Shown piece by piece: positions 32,805 to 41,217 of a DNA stretch of 64,000 bases. The stretch covers positions 27,312 through 91,311 of the forward strand of contig NZ_UQBH01000008.1 of the NCBI RefSeq assembly GCF_900539295.1. The letters are read 5' to 3'. The DNA is from an uncultured Megasphaera sp. (GTDB lineage: Bacteria > Bacillota > Negativicutes > Veillonellales > Megasphaeraceae). The position numbers and the translations under genes are program-made. Numbering within the stretch: the first letter of the stretch is position 1; each line of letters opens with the position of its first letter. A model generated the notes under the pieces. It searched no databases, was not told where the DNA came from, and was given only the letters and a program-made list of their open reading frames with translations.

Positions 32805-35276
32805 TTGACCAAAGAAGAATTTCAGCGGCTCTTAGGTCGCGGCGTCGTCCTGCTCGACGGTGCGACGGGAACGAATTTACAAAAGGCCGGCATGCCTATC
32901 GGCGTCTGCCCGGAACAATGGATTTTGGAAAACCGCCAGGTCATGATCGACTTGCAGCGCCAATTCATCGACGCCGGGACTCAGATCGTCTATGCGCCGA
33001 CCTTTACGGGCAACCGCCTGAAACTGGCGGAATACGGCCTGGACGATAACTTGAAGGCTATCAATGAGGGGTTGGTAGCCATTTCGAAAGAAGCGGCTCA
33101 AGGGAGGGCTTTCGTCGCCGGTGATATGACCATGACCGGCCGCCAGCTCTATCCCATGGGCGATTTGACCTTTGAAGAACTGGTCACGGTCTATAAGGAG
33201 CAGGCAGAAGCCCTCTGTGAGGCCGGCGTCGACCTCTTCGTCGTCGAAACGATGATGAGCCTCCAGGAAATGCGGGCCTGCGTCCTGGCCATCAAAGAAG
33301 TCTGCGATCTTCCCATCATGGCGACCCTGACCTTTGAAAAAGACGGCCGCACCTTATACGGCACGCCGCCGGAAGCGGCCGTCGTCGTCCTCGAACACTT
33401 AGGCGTCGATGCCGTCGGCCTTAACTGTTCGACGGGCCCAGCCGACATGGTCGACACGGTACGAACGATGTACGAATACGCCAATATTCCCATCATCGCC
33501 AAGCCCAATGCCGGCCTGCCGGAACTTGACGGCGACAAGACGGTCTATAAGACGACGCCTGAAGAATTTGCCAAAGACGGGCGCCTCCTCATCGAAGCCG
33601 GCGCCCGTATCGTCGGCGGCTGCTGCGGCACGACGCCGGCCCATATCAAGGCCTTGGCCGATGCCGTACAGGATATGACGCCGAAAGTTCCTCAGGCCAG
33701 CCATTCCCGCGTCCTGGCGTCGGAACGGCAGGTCCTTGAAATTCACCTCGACGGCGATTTTCAGGTCATTGGCGAACGGATCAACCCGACGGGCAAGAAA
33801 AAACTCCAAGCCGAACTTCGGGAAGGAAAGCTCGATTTAGTCCGCTCCATGGCCCGAGAACAGGAACGGAACGGGGCGGCTGTCCTCGACGTCAACATGG
33901 GGACCAACGGCATCGATGAAAAGGAAATGATGCTCAAGGCCATCTACGAAGTGACGGGCGTATCGGGACTGCCGCTCAGTATCGATACCAGCTCGCCGGA
34001 CATCATGGAAGCAGCCCTTCGCATCTATCCCGGCCGGGCGCTGGTCAACTCCGTTTCCGGGGAAAAGGAAAAATACGAAAAACTCCTGCCCGTCGTCAAG
34101 AAGTACGGTGCCATGTTCATCGCCCTGCCCGTATCGGACGAAGGCATTCCTAAGACGCTCGAAGAAAAACACGCTGTCCTCGACGAACTCCTGCAGCAGG
34201 CCTATGACCAGGGCTTTCAGCCTGAAGACATCGTCGTCGATGCTTTAGTCGCTACCGTCGGCGCCGCTAAGGCAGCGGCCCTCGACTGCATGGCTACCTT
34301 TTCTCACTGTAAAAATGAGTTAGGCCTGGCTACGGTCTGCGGCCTGTCCAACATTTCCTTCGGCCTGCCGGACCGGATGTACGTCAATGCCGCCTTCCTC
34401 TCCATGGCCATCGCCAGCGGCCTTACCATGGCTATTGCCAATCCGTCTCAGGACCTCCTAATGAATACGGCAGCGGCTGCCAATATGCTCATGAACCGCG
34501 AAGGCAGCGACCTCGGCTATATTCGCCGCATGCAGTATTTCGACAAGAAAGAGGCCGAAGCGAAACGGCGCCAAGAAGCCGAACTCTTGGCACGCCATGG
34601 CGAATCCGCTTCCGAGGCCGCCTCGGGGGAGTCTGAGGGCACGGATAAAAAGCCGGTCAGTCCCGTCTATCAGGCCGTCTTAGATGGCGAGAAAGATGCC
34701 ATTGTCGCTCTCGCCCAAGCCGAACTTGCTAAGGGCATGACGCCGGGCGCCGTCATCGATGAACTGCTCATTCCGGCCATTACCGAGGTCGGCAGTTTAT
34801 ACGATCGGCAGATTTATTTCCTGCCACAGCTCATTGCCAGTGCCAATACGATGGAGACGGCCATTGCCTACCTCGAGCCTCTCATTAAAAAGGCGCCGGG
34901 CCAGACTGAAATGGCGACCATCATCATCGCCACCGTCGAAGGCGACGTCCATGACATCGGCAAGAATCTGGTCGGCCTCATGCTGCGCAACTACGGCTAC
35001 AAGGTCATCGACCTTGGCAAAGACGTGCCGGCCGGCAAGATCATTGAGACGGCCCTTTGCCACAAGGCGTCTGTCGTCGGCCTGTCGGCTTTGATGACGA
35101 CGACGATGATGCATATGAAAGACGTCATTGCCGAAGCCGCCGATCGGCATTATGACGGCAAGATCATCATCGGCGGCGCCGCCGTCACACCGAGCTTTTC
35201 CGATGAAATCGGCGCCGACGGCTATTCAAAAGATGCGGCAGACTGCGTCAAACTCGTCAGCCGCCTGTTATCATAA
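32805..35276 (+). CDS. metH: Cobalamin-dependent methionine synthase lacking the activation domain
   Basis: 823 residues. The homocysteine domain (1-290) has the zinc cysteines in GLNCSTGP and IVGGCCGTTPAHI. The pterin domain (about 315-570) starts FQVIGERINPTGKKKLQAEL. A B12 cap and Rossmann domain ends the protein, with the axial ligand in EGDVHDIGKNLVG, then VGLSALMTTTMMHMKDVI and GGAAVTPSF. It transfers a methyl from methyltetrahydrofolate to homocysteine through cobalamin. E. coli MetH has about 1,227 residues; the C-terminal SAM-binding reactivation module is absent here. TTG start at 32805 with GGGGGAAGG upstream. Confidence 0.95.
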   Translation: MTKEEFQRLLGRGVVLLDGATGTNLQKAGMPIGVCPEQWILENRQVMIDLQRQFIDAGTQIVYAPTFTGNRLKLAEYGLDDNLKAINEGLVAISKEAAQGRAFVAGDMTMTGRQLYPMGDLTFEELVTVYKEQAEALCEAGVDLFVVETMMSLQEMRACVLAIKEVCDLPIMATLTFEKDGRTLYGTPPEAAVVVLEHLGVDAVGLNCSTGPADMVDTVRTMYEYANIPIIAKPNAGLPELDGDKTVYKTTPEEFAKDGRLLIEAGARIVGGCCGTTPAHIKALADAVQDMTPKVPQASHSRVLASERQVLEIHLDGDFQVIGERINPTGKKKLQAELREGKLDLVRSMAREQERNGAAVLDVNMGTNGIDEKEMMLKAIYEVTGVSGLPLSIDTSSPDIMEAALRIYPGRALVNSVSGEKEKYEKLLPVVKKYGAMFIALPVSDEGIPKTLEEKHAVLDELLQQAYDQGFQPEDIVVDALVATVGAAKAAALDCMATFSHCKNELGLATVCGLSNISFGLPDRMYVNAAFLSMAIASGLTMAIANPSQDLLMNTAAAANMLMNREGSDLGYIRRMQYFDKKEAEAKRRQEAELLARHGESASEAASGESEGTDKKPVSPVYQAVLDGEKDAIVALAQAELAKGMTPGAVIDELLIPAITEVGSLYDRQIYFLPQLIASANTMETAIAYLEPLIKKAPGQTEMATIIIATVEGDVHDIGKNLVGLMLRNYGYKVIDLGKDVPAGKIIETALCHKASVVGLSALMTTTMMHMKDVIAEAADRHYDGKIIIGGAAVTPSFSDEIGADGYSKDAADCVKLVSRLLS

Positions 35277-35293
35277 AGGGAGGAATTTGTATT

Positions 35294-36274
35294 ATGACAT
35301 CCTATCGTTGGGCAACCTTGGGTTGCGGTGTTATTGGCAATGAATTGGCTCAGGCCATGCAGCAGTTAGGGGGCAACTTGTATGGCGTCGGCAATCGGAC
35401 CCATGCAAAAGCCGTCTCCTTTGCTGAAAAATACGGCATTTCCAAAGTCTACGACCGGCCGGAAGACATCTTTTTCGATCCCGACGTCGATATCGTCTAC
35501 TTATCGACGCCTCATAATACGCATATCCAGTACCTGATCCCGGCCCTGAAAGCGGGAAAACACGTCCTCTGCGAAAAGTCGATTACCCTCAACAGTGAGG
35601 AATTGGCAGCAGCCCGCAAGGTGGCTGACGAAAAGGGCGTCGTCCTGGCCGAAGCCATGACCTTGTACCACATGCCGATCTACAAAAAACTTTCTGAACT
35701 CGTCAATTCCGGCGCCTTAGGGAAACTGCGCTTTGTTCAGATGAATTTTGGCAGCTATAAAGAATACGACATGAAGAACCGTTTCTTCAACCGCTCTTTA
35801 GCCGGCGGCGCCCTCCTCGATATCGGCGTCTACGCCCTGTCCTTCGTGCGCTACTTCATGAGCGCTCAGCCCGATCAGATTGCCTCTCAGGTCCTGCGGG
35901 CCCCGACCGGCGTCGATGAACAGGCCGGCATCCTCCTCCAAAACGGGGAAGGGGAAATGGCAACCTTAGCCCTGTCCCTTCACGCCAAGCAGCCCAAAAG
36001 GGGCATGGCCGCCTTCGATAAGGGCTATATCGAAATCTACGACTATCCCCGAGCTGAAGAAGCGACCATCACCTACACCGAAGACGGCCGCAAGGAAGTC
36101 ATCCGGGAAGGCAGCACGGCCAAGGCCCTGCAGTACGAAGTTCTCGACATGGAACAGGCCGTTTCTAACGGCGGTAAGGGCATGTGCCAGGAATACACTA
36201 AGGACGTCATGGACCTCATGACTGCCATCCGTCAGCAGTGGGGATTGACCTATCCGGAAGAAGAAAAAGCATAA
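35294..36274 (+). CDS. Gfo/Idh/MocA-family NAD(P)-dependent oxidoreductase
   Basis: 326 residues. The N-terminal Rossmann domain (YRWATLGCGVIGNELAQAMQQLGGNLYGVGNRTHAKA) is followed by VDIVYLSTPHNTHIQYLIPALKAGKHVLCEKSITLNSEE, the EKP-like motif with its catalytic lysine (here EKS). The C-terminal half has the family sheet (FNRSLAGGALLDIGVYALSFVRYFM). These enzymes oxidise sugars, inositols or diols; the substrate is unknown. It follows metH by 17 bases and may share its transcript, but there is no clear functional link. Confidence 0.9.
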   Translation: MTSYRWATLGCGVIGNELAQAMQQLGGNLYGVGNRTHAKAVSFAEKYGISKVYDRPEDIFFDPDVDIVYLSTPHNTHIQYLIPALKAGKHVLCEKSITLNSEELAAARKVADEKGVVLAEAMTLYHMPIYKKLSELVNSGALGKLRFVQMNFGSYKEYDMKNRFFNRSLAGGALLDIGVYALSFVRYFMSAQPDQIASQVLRAPTGVDEQAGILLQNGEGEMATLALSLHAKQPKRGMAAFDKGYIEIYDYPRAEEATITYTEDGRKEVIREGSTAKALQYEVLDMEQAVSNGGKGMCQEYTKDVMDLMTAIRQQWGLTYPEEEKA

Positions 36275-36338
36275 ATTGACCTCATACTGAATATGTACAG
36301 CGAGAGCCTGTTTCTATTGGGGATGAGGAGGAGATGCC

Positions 36339-37262
36339 ATGTTTTCGACACTGTTTTCCAGGAAGCGAGACGACCTGGAAAGAAAAAATTATTCGCGCCT
36401 GTCTATCATTAGTGATTTCCATTATCCGTGTAAAAAGCTGGTCACGCCGAAAGAGCGCCTGCGCTATATGGCTGCCAAAGAAGGGGCCCTGCAGGATATG
36501 AATGACTGGCGCGATCTTGATTTAGCCGTCTTTACGGGCGACATGGTCCAGCGCAACGGCAACGCCGAAGAATATCGCCTGGTACGCCTCGTCGTCAACG
36601 GCTTAAAGAAGCGGAAGGCCTTCATTGCCGGCAACCATGAACTGCTCTATACGGGCCACGGCGAAGACCTCCGGCCCTGCAGCAGTACCGAGCGCATCCT
36701 GCACTTTGCCCGCTATACCAAGACCTTCGGGCCCCTCTATTATGCCAAAGAGCAGCGGGGCTACCTCTTGGTCTTCCTGTCACCGGACACGGTAACCGGC
36801 GGCGCCGCCGTCGAATTATCCCACCAGCAGCTGACCTGGCTCGATCAGACCCTGGCCGCCCACCGTCAGATGCCGACCATCATCTTTTGCCACGCTCCCT
36901 TAGAAAATACGGCCGTCGCCGAAAAGCCCGGCGTCAGCCTGCCGTCGCCGCGCAACTCCGCCCAGCCGGCAGCCGACATCCGCCGCATCCTGGCCCGCCA
37001 CCACCAGGTCCGCCTGTGGGTATCGGGACACACCCATACCATGCCGGACGATGCGACCTTCATGGACGACCAGAACTACTATGAAGGCCGGGTCCTCAAC
37101 GTCTACAACAGCGATTGGGACGAAGAAACCATTTATTCCAACTCCATTTACCTCTATGCCGACCGCATTCTCATTCGGACTTATAATCATACGGCCGGCA
37201 TCTGGCTGCCCCAATTCGACCGGGTCGTCACCCTGCCGGAATGGTGCCGCGCCGTCGCCTAG
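36339..37262 (+). CDS. Calcineurin-like metallophosphoesterase
   Basis: 307 residues, two-metal phosphoesterase fold. ISDFHYPC gives the first Asp and His, LAVFTGDMVQRNG the GD motif, FIAGNHELLYTG the GNHE motif, IIFCHAPLENT and LWVSGHTHTMP the last histidines. No signal peptide is seen, so it is probably cytosolic. The substrate is not predictable. GAGGAGG lies 6 bases before the ATG. Confidence 0.88.
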   Translation: MFSTLFSRKRDDLERKNYSRLSIISDFHYPCKKLVTPKERLRYMAAKEGALQDMNDWRDLDLAVFTGDMVQRNGNAEEYRLVRLVVNGLKKRKAFIAGNHELLYTGHGEDLRPCSSTERILHFARYTKTFGPLYYAKEQRGYLLVFLSPDTVTGGAAVELSHQQLTWLDQTLAAHRQMPTIIFCHAPLENTAVAEKPGVSLPSPRNSAQPAADIRRILARHHQVRLWVSGHTHTMPDDATFMDDQNYYEGRVLNVYNSDWDEETIYSNSIYLYADRILIRTYNHTAGIWLPQFDRVVTLPEWCRAVA

Positions 37263-37296
37263 CCCTCAGCATCGATCCTCATCGGACCGGAATATA

Positions 37297-37341
37297 AAAA
37301 AGGCCGAGAAGAAATGAAGTTCATTTCTTTTCGGTCTTTTT
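37297..37341. terminator. Bidirectional terminator shared by the phosphoesterase gene and prfC
   Basis: A 21-bp stem (37297-37317 with 37321-37341; two G-U pairs) and a 3-nt loop, with A5/T5 ends in both directions, between convergent genes. Confidence 0.92.
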
Positions 37342-37358
37342 GTCGTGCTTTGCCGTGC

Positions 37359-38969
37359 TTATTCTTGATCTTCGTCGATTACCAATTGGTCCGGCGTCGT
37401 GCAGAAGGTGAAGTCCGGATTGCGTTCGACGATCCAGTTAGCCTGCCATTCGTTGGTAATGAGCAGGACGACGCGCTGCTTATGGTCTTTGACGATCATG
37501 GCGCTGTCGATGTTTTTGAGGTCCTTGTAGTCGTGGCCGTTGTCCTGAATCCAGCGGGCGACGGTGTAGGGCAGGCGGTTCATTTCTAAATCGACGCCGT
37601 ATTCGTGTTTCAGCCGGTATTCGAGGACTTCGAACTGCAGTTGGCCGACGGCACCGACGATGTAGCTTTCCATGGAGCCCATGTTTTCATAGATCTGAAC
37701 GGCCCCTTCCTGGGCTAATTGGGTCATGCCCTTGAGGAACTGTTTGCGCTTCATGGAGTCCTTGGCGCGGATGCGGGCGAAGAGTTCCGGCGGGAAGGTC
37801 GGGAAGTCCTTGAAGGTGACCTTCTTTTTCCCGTCGTATAAGGTATCGCCGACGCCCATGGTGCCGTTGTCAAAGACGCCGATGATGTCGCCGGGATAAG
37901 CGTCTTCGATGATCGTTCGTTCCGTTGCCAGGAACTGCTGGGGCTGCATGAGCCGCAGGGTCTTGCCGGACTGACGGTGGGTGACGGACATGCCCTTTTC
38001 GAATTTGCCCGAGCAGATGCGCATGAAGACGATGCGGTCGTGGTGCTGGGGATTCATGTTGGCCTGGATCTTAAAGACGAAGGACGTGAACTGATCCGAC
38101 GTCGGTTCGACGGAGCCTTCGAGGCATTTTCGCGGCTGCGGTTTTGGTGCCATGCGCAGGAATTCTTCGAGGAAGGGCTTGACGCCGAAGTTGGTCATGG
38201 CCGAGCCGAAGAACATGGGCGTCAATTCGCCGCGCTTGACCTTTTCCATGTCGAATTCGTCGCCGGCTTCGTCGAGGAGTTCGATGTCGTCGATGAGGCC
38301 CTGGTGGACGTCTTCGTCGAGGAGTTCCTTGAAGACGGGATCGTCGGCAGAACCCTTGGTCGACGCCAGTTTGCGCTGGCCGTGGGTCGTGTCCTTTTCA
38401 AAGAGTTCGATGGACGACGAGGCCCGGTCGTAAATGCCCTGGTAGCTGCCGTTGAGGCCGATAGGCCAGTTCATGGGGTAGGCGTGGATGCCCAAAATGT
38501 CTTCGATTTCATCCATGAGGTCGAAGGGGTTGCGGCCGAAATGGTCGATTTTATTGACAAAGGTAAAGATGGGGATGCCCCGTTCTTTACAGACGCGGAA
38601 TAACTTTTTCGTCTGCGCTTCGACGCCCTTGGCGACGTCGATGAGCATGACGGCACTGTCAGCTGCCATCAGCGTCCGGTACGTATCTTCACTGAAGTCC
38701 TGATGGCCCGGCGTATCGAGAATGTTGATGTGATGGCCTTCGTAGTCGAACTGCAAAACCGAGCTGGTGACGGAGATACCGCGCTGCTTTTCGATTTCCA
38801 TCCAGTCCGAAACGGCGTGCTTGGCCGTCTTCCGGGCCTTGACCGAACCGGCCAGGTGGATGGCGCCTCCGTAGAGCAGCAATTTTTCAGTCAGCGTCGT
38901 CTTACCGGCATCGGGGTGAGAGATGATGGCAAAAGTACGGCGATTATTTACTTCATCGATTAATGACAT
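37359..38969 (-). CDS. prfC: Peptide chain release factor 3
   Basis: GTPase that removes RF1 and RF2 from the ribosome after termination. 536 residues. The G1 loop IISHPDAGKTTLTEKLL, G2 region RGISVTSSVL, G3 DTPGHQDFSEDTYR, and G4 TFVNKIDHFGRNP are intact. Domain II (KIQANMNPQHHDRIVFMRICSGKFEKGM) and the C-terminal VGAVGQLQFEVLEYRLKHEYGVD block distinguish it from EF-G. ATG 38969 follows GAGGTG; an in-frame ATG four codons upstream overlaps this site. Confidence 0.97.
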   Translation of the reverse strand: MSLIDEVNNRRTFAIISHPDAGKTTLTEKLLLYGGAIHLAGSVKARKTAKHAVSDWMEIEKQRGISVTSSVLQFDYEGHHINILDTPGHQDFSEDTYRTLMAADSAVMLIDVAKGVEAQTKKLFRVCKERGIPIFTFVNKIDHFGRNPFDLMDEIEDILGIHAYPMNWPIGLNGSYQGIYDRASSSIELFEKDTTHGQRKLASTKGSADDPVFKELLDEDVHQGLIDDIELLDEAGDEFDMEKVKRGELTPMFFGSAMTNFGVKPFLEEFLRMAPKPQPRKCLEGSVEPTSDQFTSFVFKIQANMNPQHHDRIVFMRICSGKFEKGMSVTHRQSGKTLRLMQPQQFLATERTIIEDAYPGDIIGVFDNGTMGVGDTLYDGKKKVTFKDFPTFPPELFARIRAKDSMKRKQFLKGMTQLAQEGAVQIYENMGSMESYIVGAVGQLQFEVLEYRLKHEYGVDLEMNRLPYTVARWIQDNGHDYKDLKNIDSAMIVKDHKQRVVLLITNEWQANWIVERNPDFTFCTTPDQLVIDEDQE

Positions 38970-39203
38970 AGTACACCTCATCTATTGTTAAAGCTAAAAT
39001 ATGCAAGTACTCTTTATTATATAAGTTTTTGCAGTCACTGGCAAGATTCTATTATGCGCAAAACGGGTCGTTCGTCACACAACTTATAAATTTTATATAG
39101 ACGTGAATTTTTTATCATTTCCTATGAGTAAAGTATAGCCTTCCTCTTGATTTCAGGTTATAATAGACTTAATCCATAGAGAATAAAGAAGGAGCATGTT
39201 AAA

Positions 39204-39641
39204 GTGATAATAACAAGAGAAACTGACTACGCAATACGTATTTTACGGTCCCTGGCTGATTGGGAACAGAAGAATATTCGGGAAATCAGCGATGAACAGA
39301 TGATTCCCCGTCAGTTTGCTTATAAGATTTCCAAGAAGCTCGAGCAGGCCGGATATATTGAAATCATCCGCGGCGCCCAAGGCGGCTGCCGACTGGCGAA
39401 AGATCTCCATGAATTGAACCTGATGGACGTCATCACCGTTATGGATCGGGATAACATGATCATCAGCTGCCTCGACGGCAGTTTTGAATGCCTGTATCGC
39501 CGCCGTCACGGTTCTTGCCCGACCCACGATGCCTATGCGGCCATCCAGGATAAACTGGCGGAGAACTTGGCAGCCATCCCCTTACACGATCTGATTTCCG
39601 CTCCGAAGAGCGATGTGATCCCGGCGGAGAAAGCAGAATAA
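39204..39641 (+). CDS. Rrf2-family transcriptional regulator with three candidate cluster cysteines
   Basis: 145 residues with the Rrf2 winged helix (ITRETDYAIRILRSLAD, IPRQFAYKISKKLEQAGYIEIIRGAQGGCRL). C89, C96 and C105 (ISCLDGSFECLYRRRHGSC) sit where IscR and NsrR hold an Fe-S cluster, so it probably senses iron-sulfur status, NO or redox state. It starts at GTG with AAGGAG 11 bases upstream. A TATAAT at 39159-39164 may be its promoter. It has no iron-sulfur assembly gene next to it; a secreted-protein gene follows 46 bases downstream. Confidence 0.88.
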   Translation: MIITRETDYAIRILRSLADWEQKNIREISDEQMIPRQFAYKISKKLEQAGYIEIIRGAQGGCRLAKDLHELNLMDVITVMDRDNMIISCLDGSFECLYRRRHGSCPTHDAYAAIQDKLAENLAAIPLHDLISAPKSDVIPAEKAE

Positions 39642-39687
39642 CCCAGCCGCATTGCCGGCTCATCTATCGATAGGAAAGGAAATTACC

Positions 39688-40149
39688 ATGAAGAAAAAGT
39701 TTTTTTGCGTGACTTGTCTCTTACTTCTCCAGGCGGCTTTCTTGACGGCCCCTGTGTACCAGCCGGTCCAAGCTGCAAAAGGCGGCATTCGCATGTCGGC
39801 ACCTCGGTCGGCACCGGCGCCTAAGGCAGCTCCGGCACCGAAGGCCAATACGACGAACAATGCTTCATCGGCACAATCCCAAACCCGGAATCAGACGGCA
39901 GCGCCCCGGACCAACGCCAATACCCGAGCCAACAATTCTTCGGCATGGGGCGGCGCTATGCGCGGTATCGGCCTCTTTGCCGGCGGCATGTTCCTCGGCA
40001 GTATGCTGAGCAGCCTCTTTGGAATGGGGAACTTTGGCTGGGCCGCCGATTTTCTCGGCTTATTGTTTAATGTCATCATCATCTATGTGTTGTTTAAAGC
40101 CGTATCGGCCGCTTGGCGGGCCATCCGCCATCGCCGCGATCGGTCATAA
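39688..40149 (+). CDS. Secreted or membrane-anchored low-complexity protein, unknown
   Basis: 153 residues, unrecognised. A signal peptide (KKKFFCVTCLLLLQAAFLTAPVYQPVQA) precedes an Ala/Pro/Asn/Thr-rich linker (residues 30-75). A Gly/Met-rich hydrophobic stretch (MRGIGLFAGGMFLGSMLSSLFGMG) follows, then a second membrane segment (LLFNVIIIYVLFKAV) and a basic tail. The layout recalls Tim44-like or other small membrane proteins with a disordered arm. ATG 39688 has GGAAAGGAAA upstream. It may be co-transcribed with the Rrf2 gene. Confidence 0.75.
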   Translation: MKKKFFCVTCLLLLQAAFLTAPVYQPVQAAKGGIRMSAPRSAPAPKAAPAPKANTTNNASSAQSQTRNQTAAPRTNANTRANNSSAWGGAMRGIGLFAGGMFLGSMLSSLFGMGNFGWAADFLGLLFNVIIIYVLFKAVSAAWRAIRHRRDRS

Positions 40150-40179
40150 AAAAGGAAGGGCGGGGAGCCCTTCCTTTTT
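40149..40179 (+). terminator. Terminator after the secreted-protein gene
   Basis: Perfect 13-bp stem (40149-40161 with 40167-40179) with a 5-nt loop and T5 end. Confidence 0.92.
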
Positions 40180-40287
40180 GCCATACCGGGACTGATTTTG
40201 TCCCTTGGGTGGCGAATTTGTCGGGAACATGATATGTTCAGAACGTAACGAGTTTTCTAAATTCATCAATTTGTAAAGGAGAAGGTA

Positions 40288-41106
40288 ATGAATAACTATA
40301 AAATCATCGCTTGTGACATGGATGAAACGCTGCTCAGCAGCGATGCGACGATTTGTCAGCGAAATATTGAAGCCATTGCCAAGGCCGTCGAAAAGGGCGT
40401 CAAATTCGTTCCCTGCACGGGCCGGGGCTTTCGTTCCATTGACGGTGTTTTAAAGACCTTGGGCCTTTATGAACAGCCGTCGCAGTACGTCATCGGCTTT
40501 AACGGCGGCAATATCACGGAAAATAAGGGCAGCCGCTCGATTTTTTGGGACCCCATTCCCTTCGATTTGGCCGATAAGATTTTCCGTCAGTGCTGCACCT
40601 ACGGTCAGTGCCTGCACATCTATACGCGGGAAGTCGTCTATATCACCAACATAACGCCTGACGAAGAAGCTTTTCTGAAGGGCCGCATGGGCTACGTTCC
40701 CTGTGAAGAAACGACCCTTGACTTTATCCGCGGCAAGGAGGAAGTTTCTAAATTGATCCTGACCAATACGGACTACGACTATTTGGAACGAGTTCATGCC
40801 GAATTGAAACCGCTCCTAGACGATATTACGGTCAGCTTTTCCAGCAACCGCTATATTGAATTCATGCATAAAGGCGTCAATAAGGGAGCCGGCCTCTTGA
40901 AATTGGCGGATCTCCTCGGCGTGCCTCATGAAGAAACGATGGCCATCGGCGACAACATCAACGACGTCGCCATGCTCCAGGCTGCCGGTCTTTCCGTCGG
41001 CGTCCGCAACTTGAACCCGATGATTCGCCAGTACTGCGACGTCGTGACCGACGCGACTAATAACGAAGGCGCCGTGGCCGAAGCCATCGAAAAATACGTC
41101 TTATAA
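40288..41106 (+). CDS. HAD-superfamily Cof-type phosphatase
   Basis: 272 residues. Motif I DMDETLLSSDATI, motif II FVPCTGRGF, the C2 cap and the lysine region NKGAGLLKLAD followed by motif IV AIGDNINDVAMLQAAGLSVGV are intact. These phosphatases dephosphorylate sugar phosphates, FMN or PLP; the substrate is unknown. AAGGAGAAGG precedes the ATG by 3 to 5 bases. Confidence 0.9.
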   Translation: MNNYKIIACDMDETLLSSDATICQRNIEAIAKAVEKGVKFVPCTGRGFRSIDGVLKTLGLYEQPSQYVIGFNGGNITENKGSRSIFWDPIPFDLADKIFRQCCTYGQCLHIYTREVVYITNITPDEEAFLKGRMGYVPCEETTLDFIRGKEEVSKLILTNTDYDYLERVHAELKPLLDDITVSFSSNRYIEFMHKGVNKGAGLLKLADLLGVPHEETMAIGDNINDVAMLQAAGLSVGVRNLNPMIRQYCDVVTDATNNEGAVAEAIEKYVL

Positions 41107-41112
41107 ATGACA

Positions 41113-41146
41113 GGTCCCTGTAAGCCTTGCTTCGGGGACCGATTTT
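41113..41146 (+). terminator. Terminator after the HAD phosphatase gene
   Basis: Stem GGTCCC (41113-41118) with GGGACC (41135-41140), then GATTTT. Confidence 0.6.
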
Positions 41147-41217
41147 CAGTATGATAAAATAAGATTACAGAAAGGAAAAGCTGTCTCCGCCGAATGGGAG
41201 ACAGTCGGAACAGGCAT

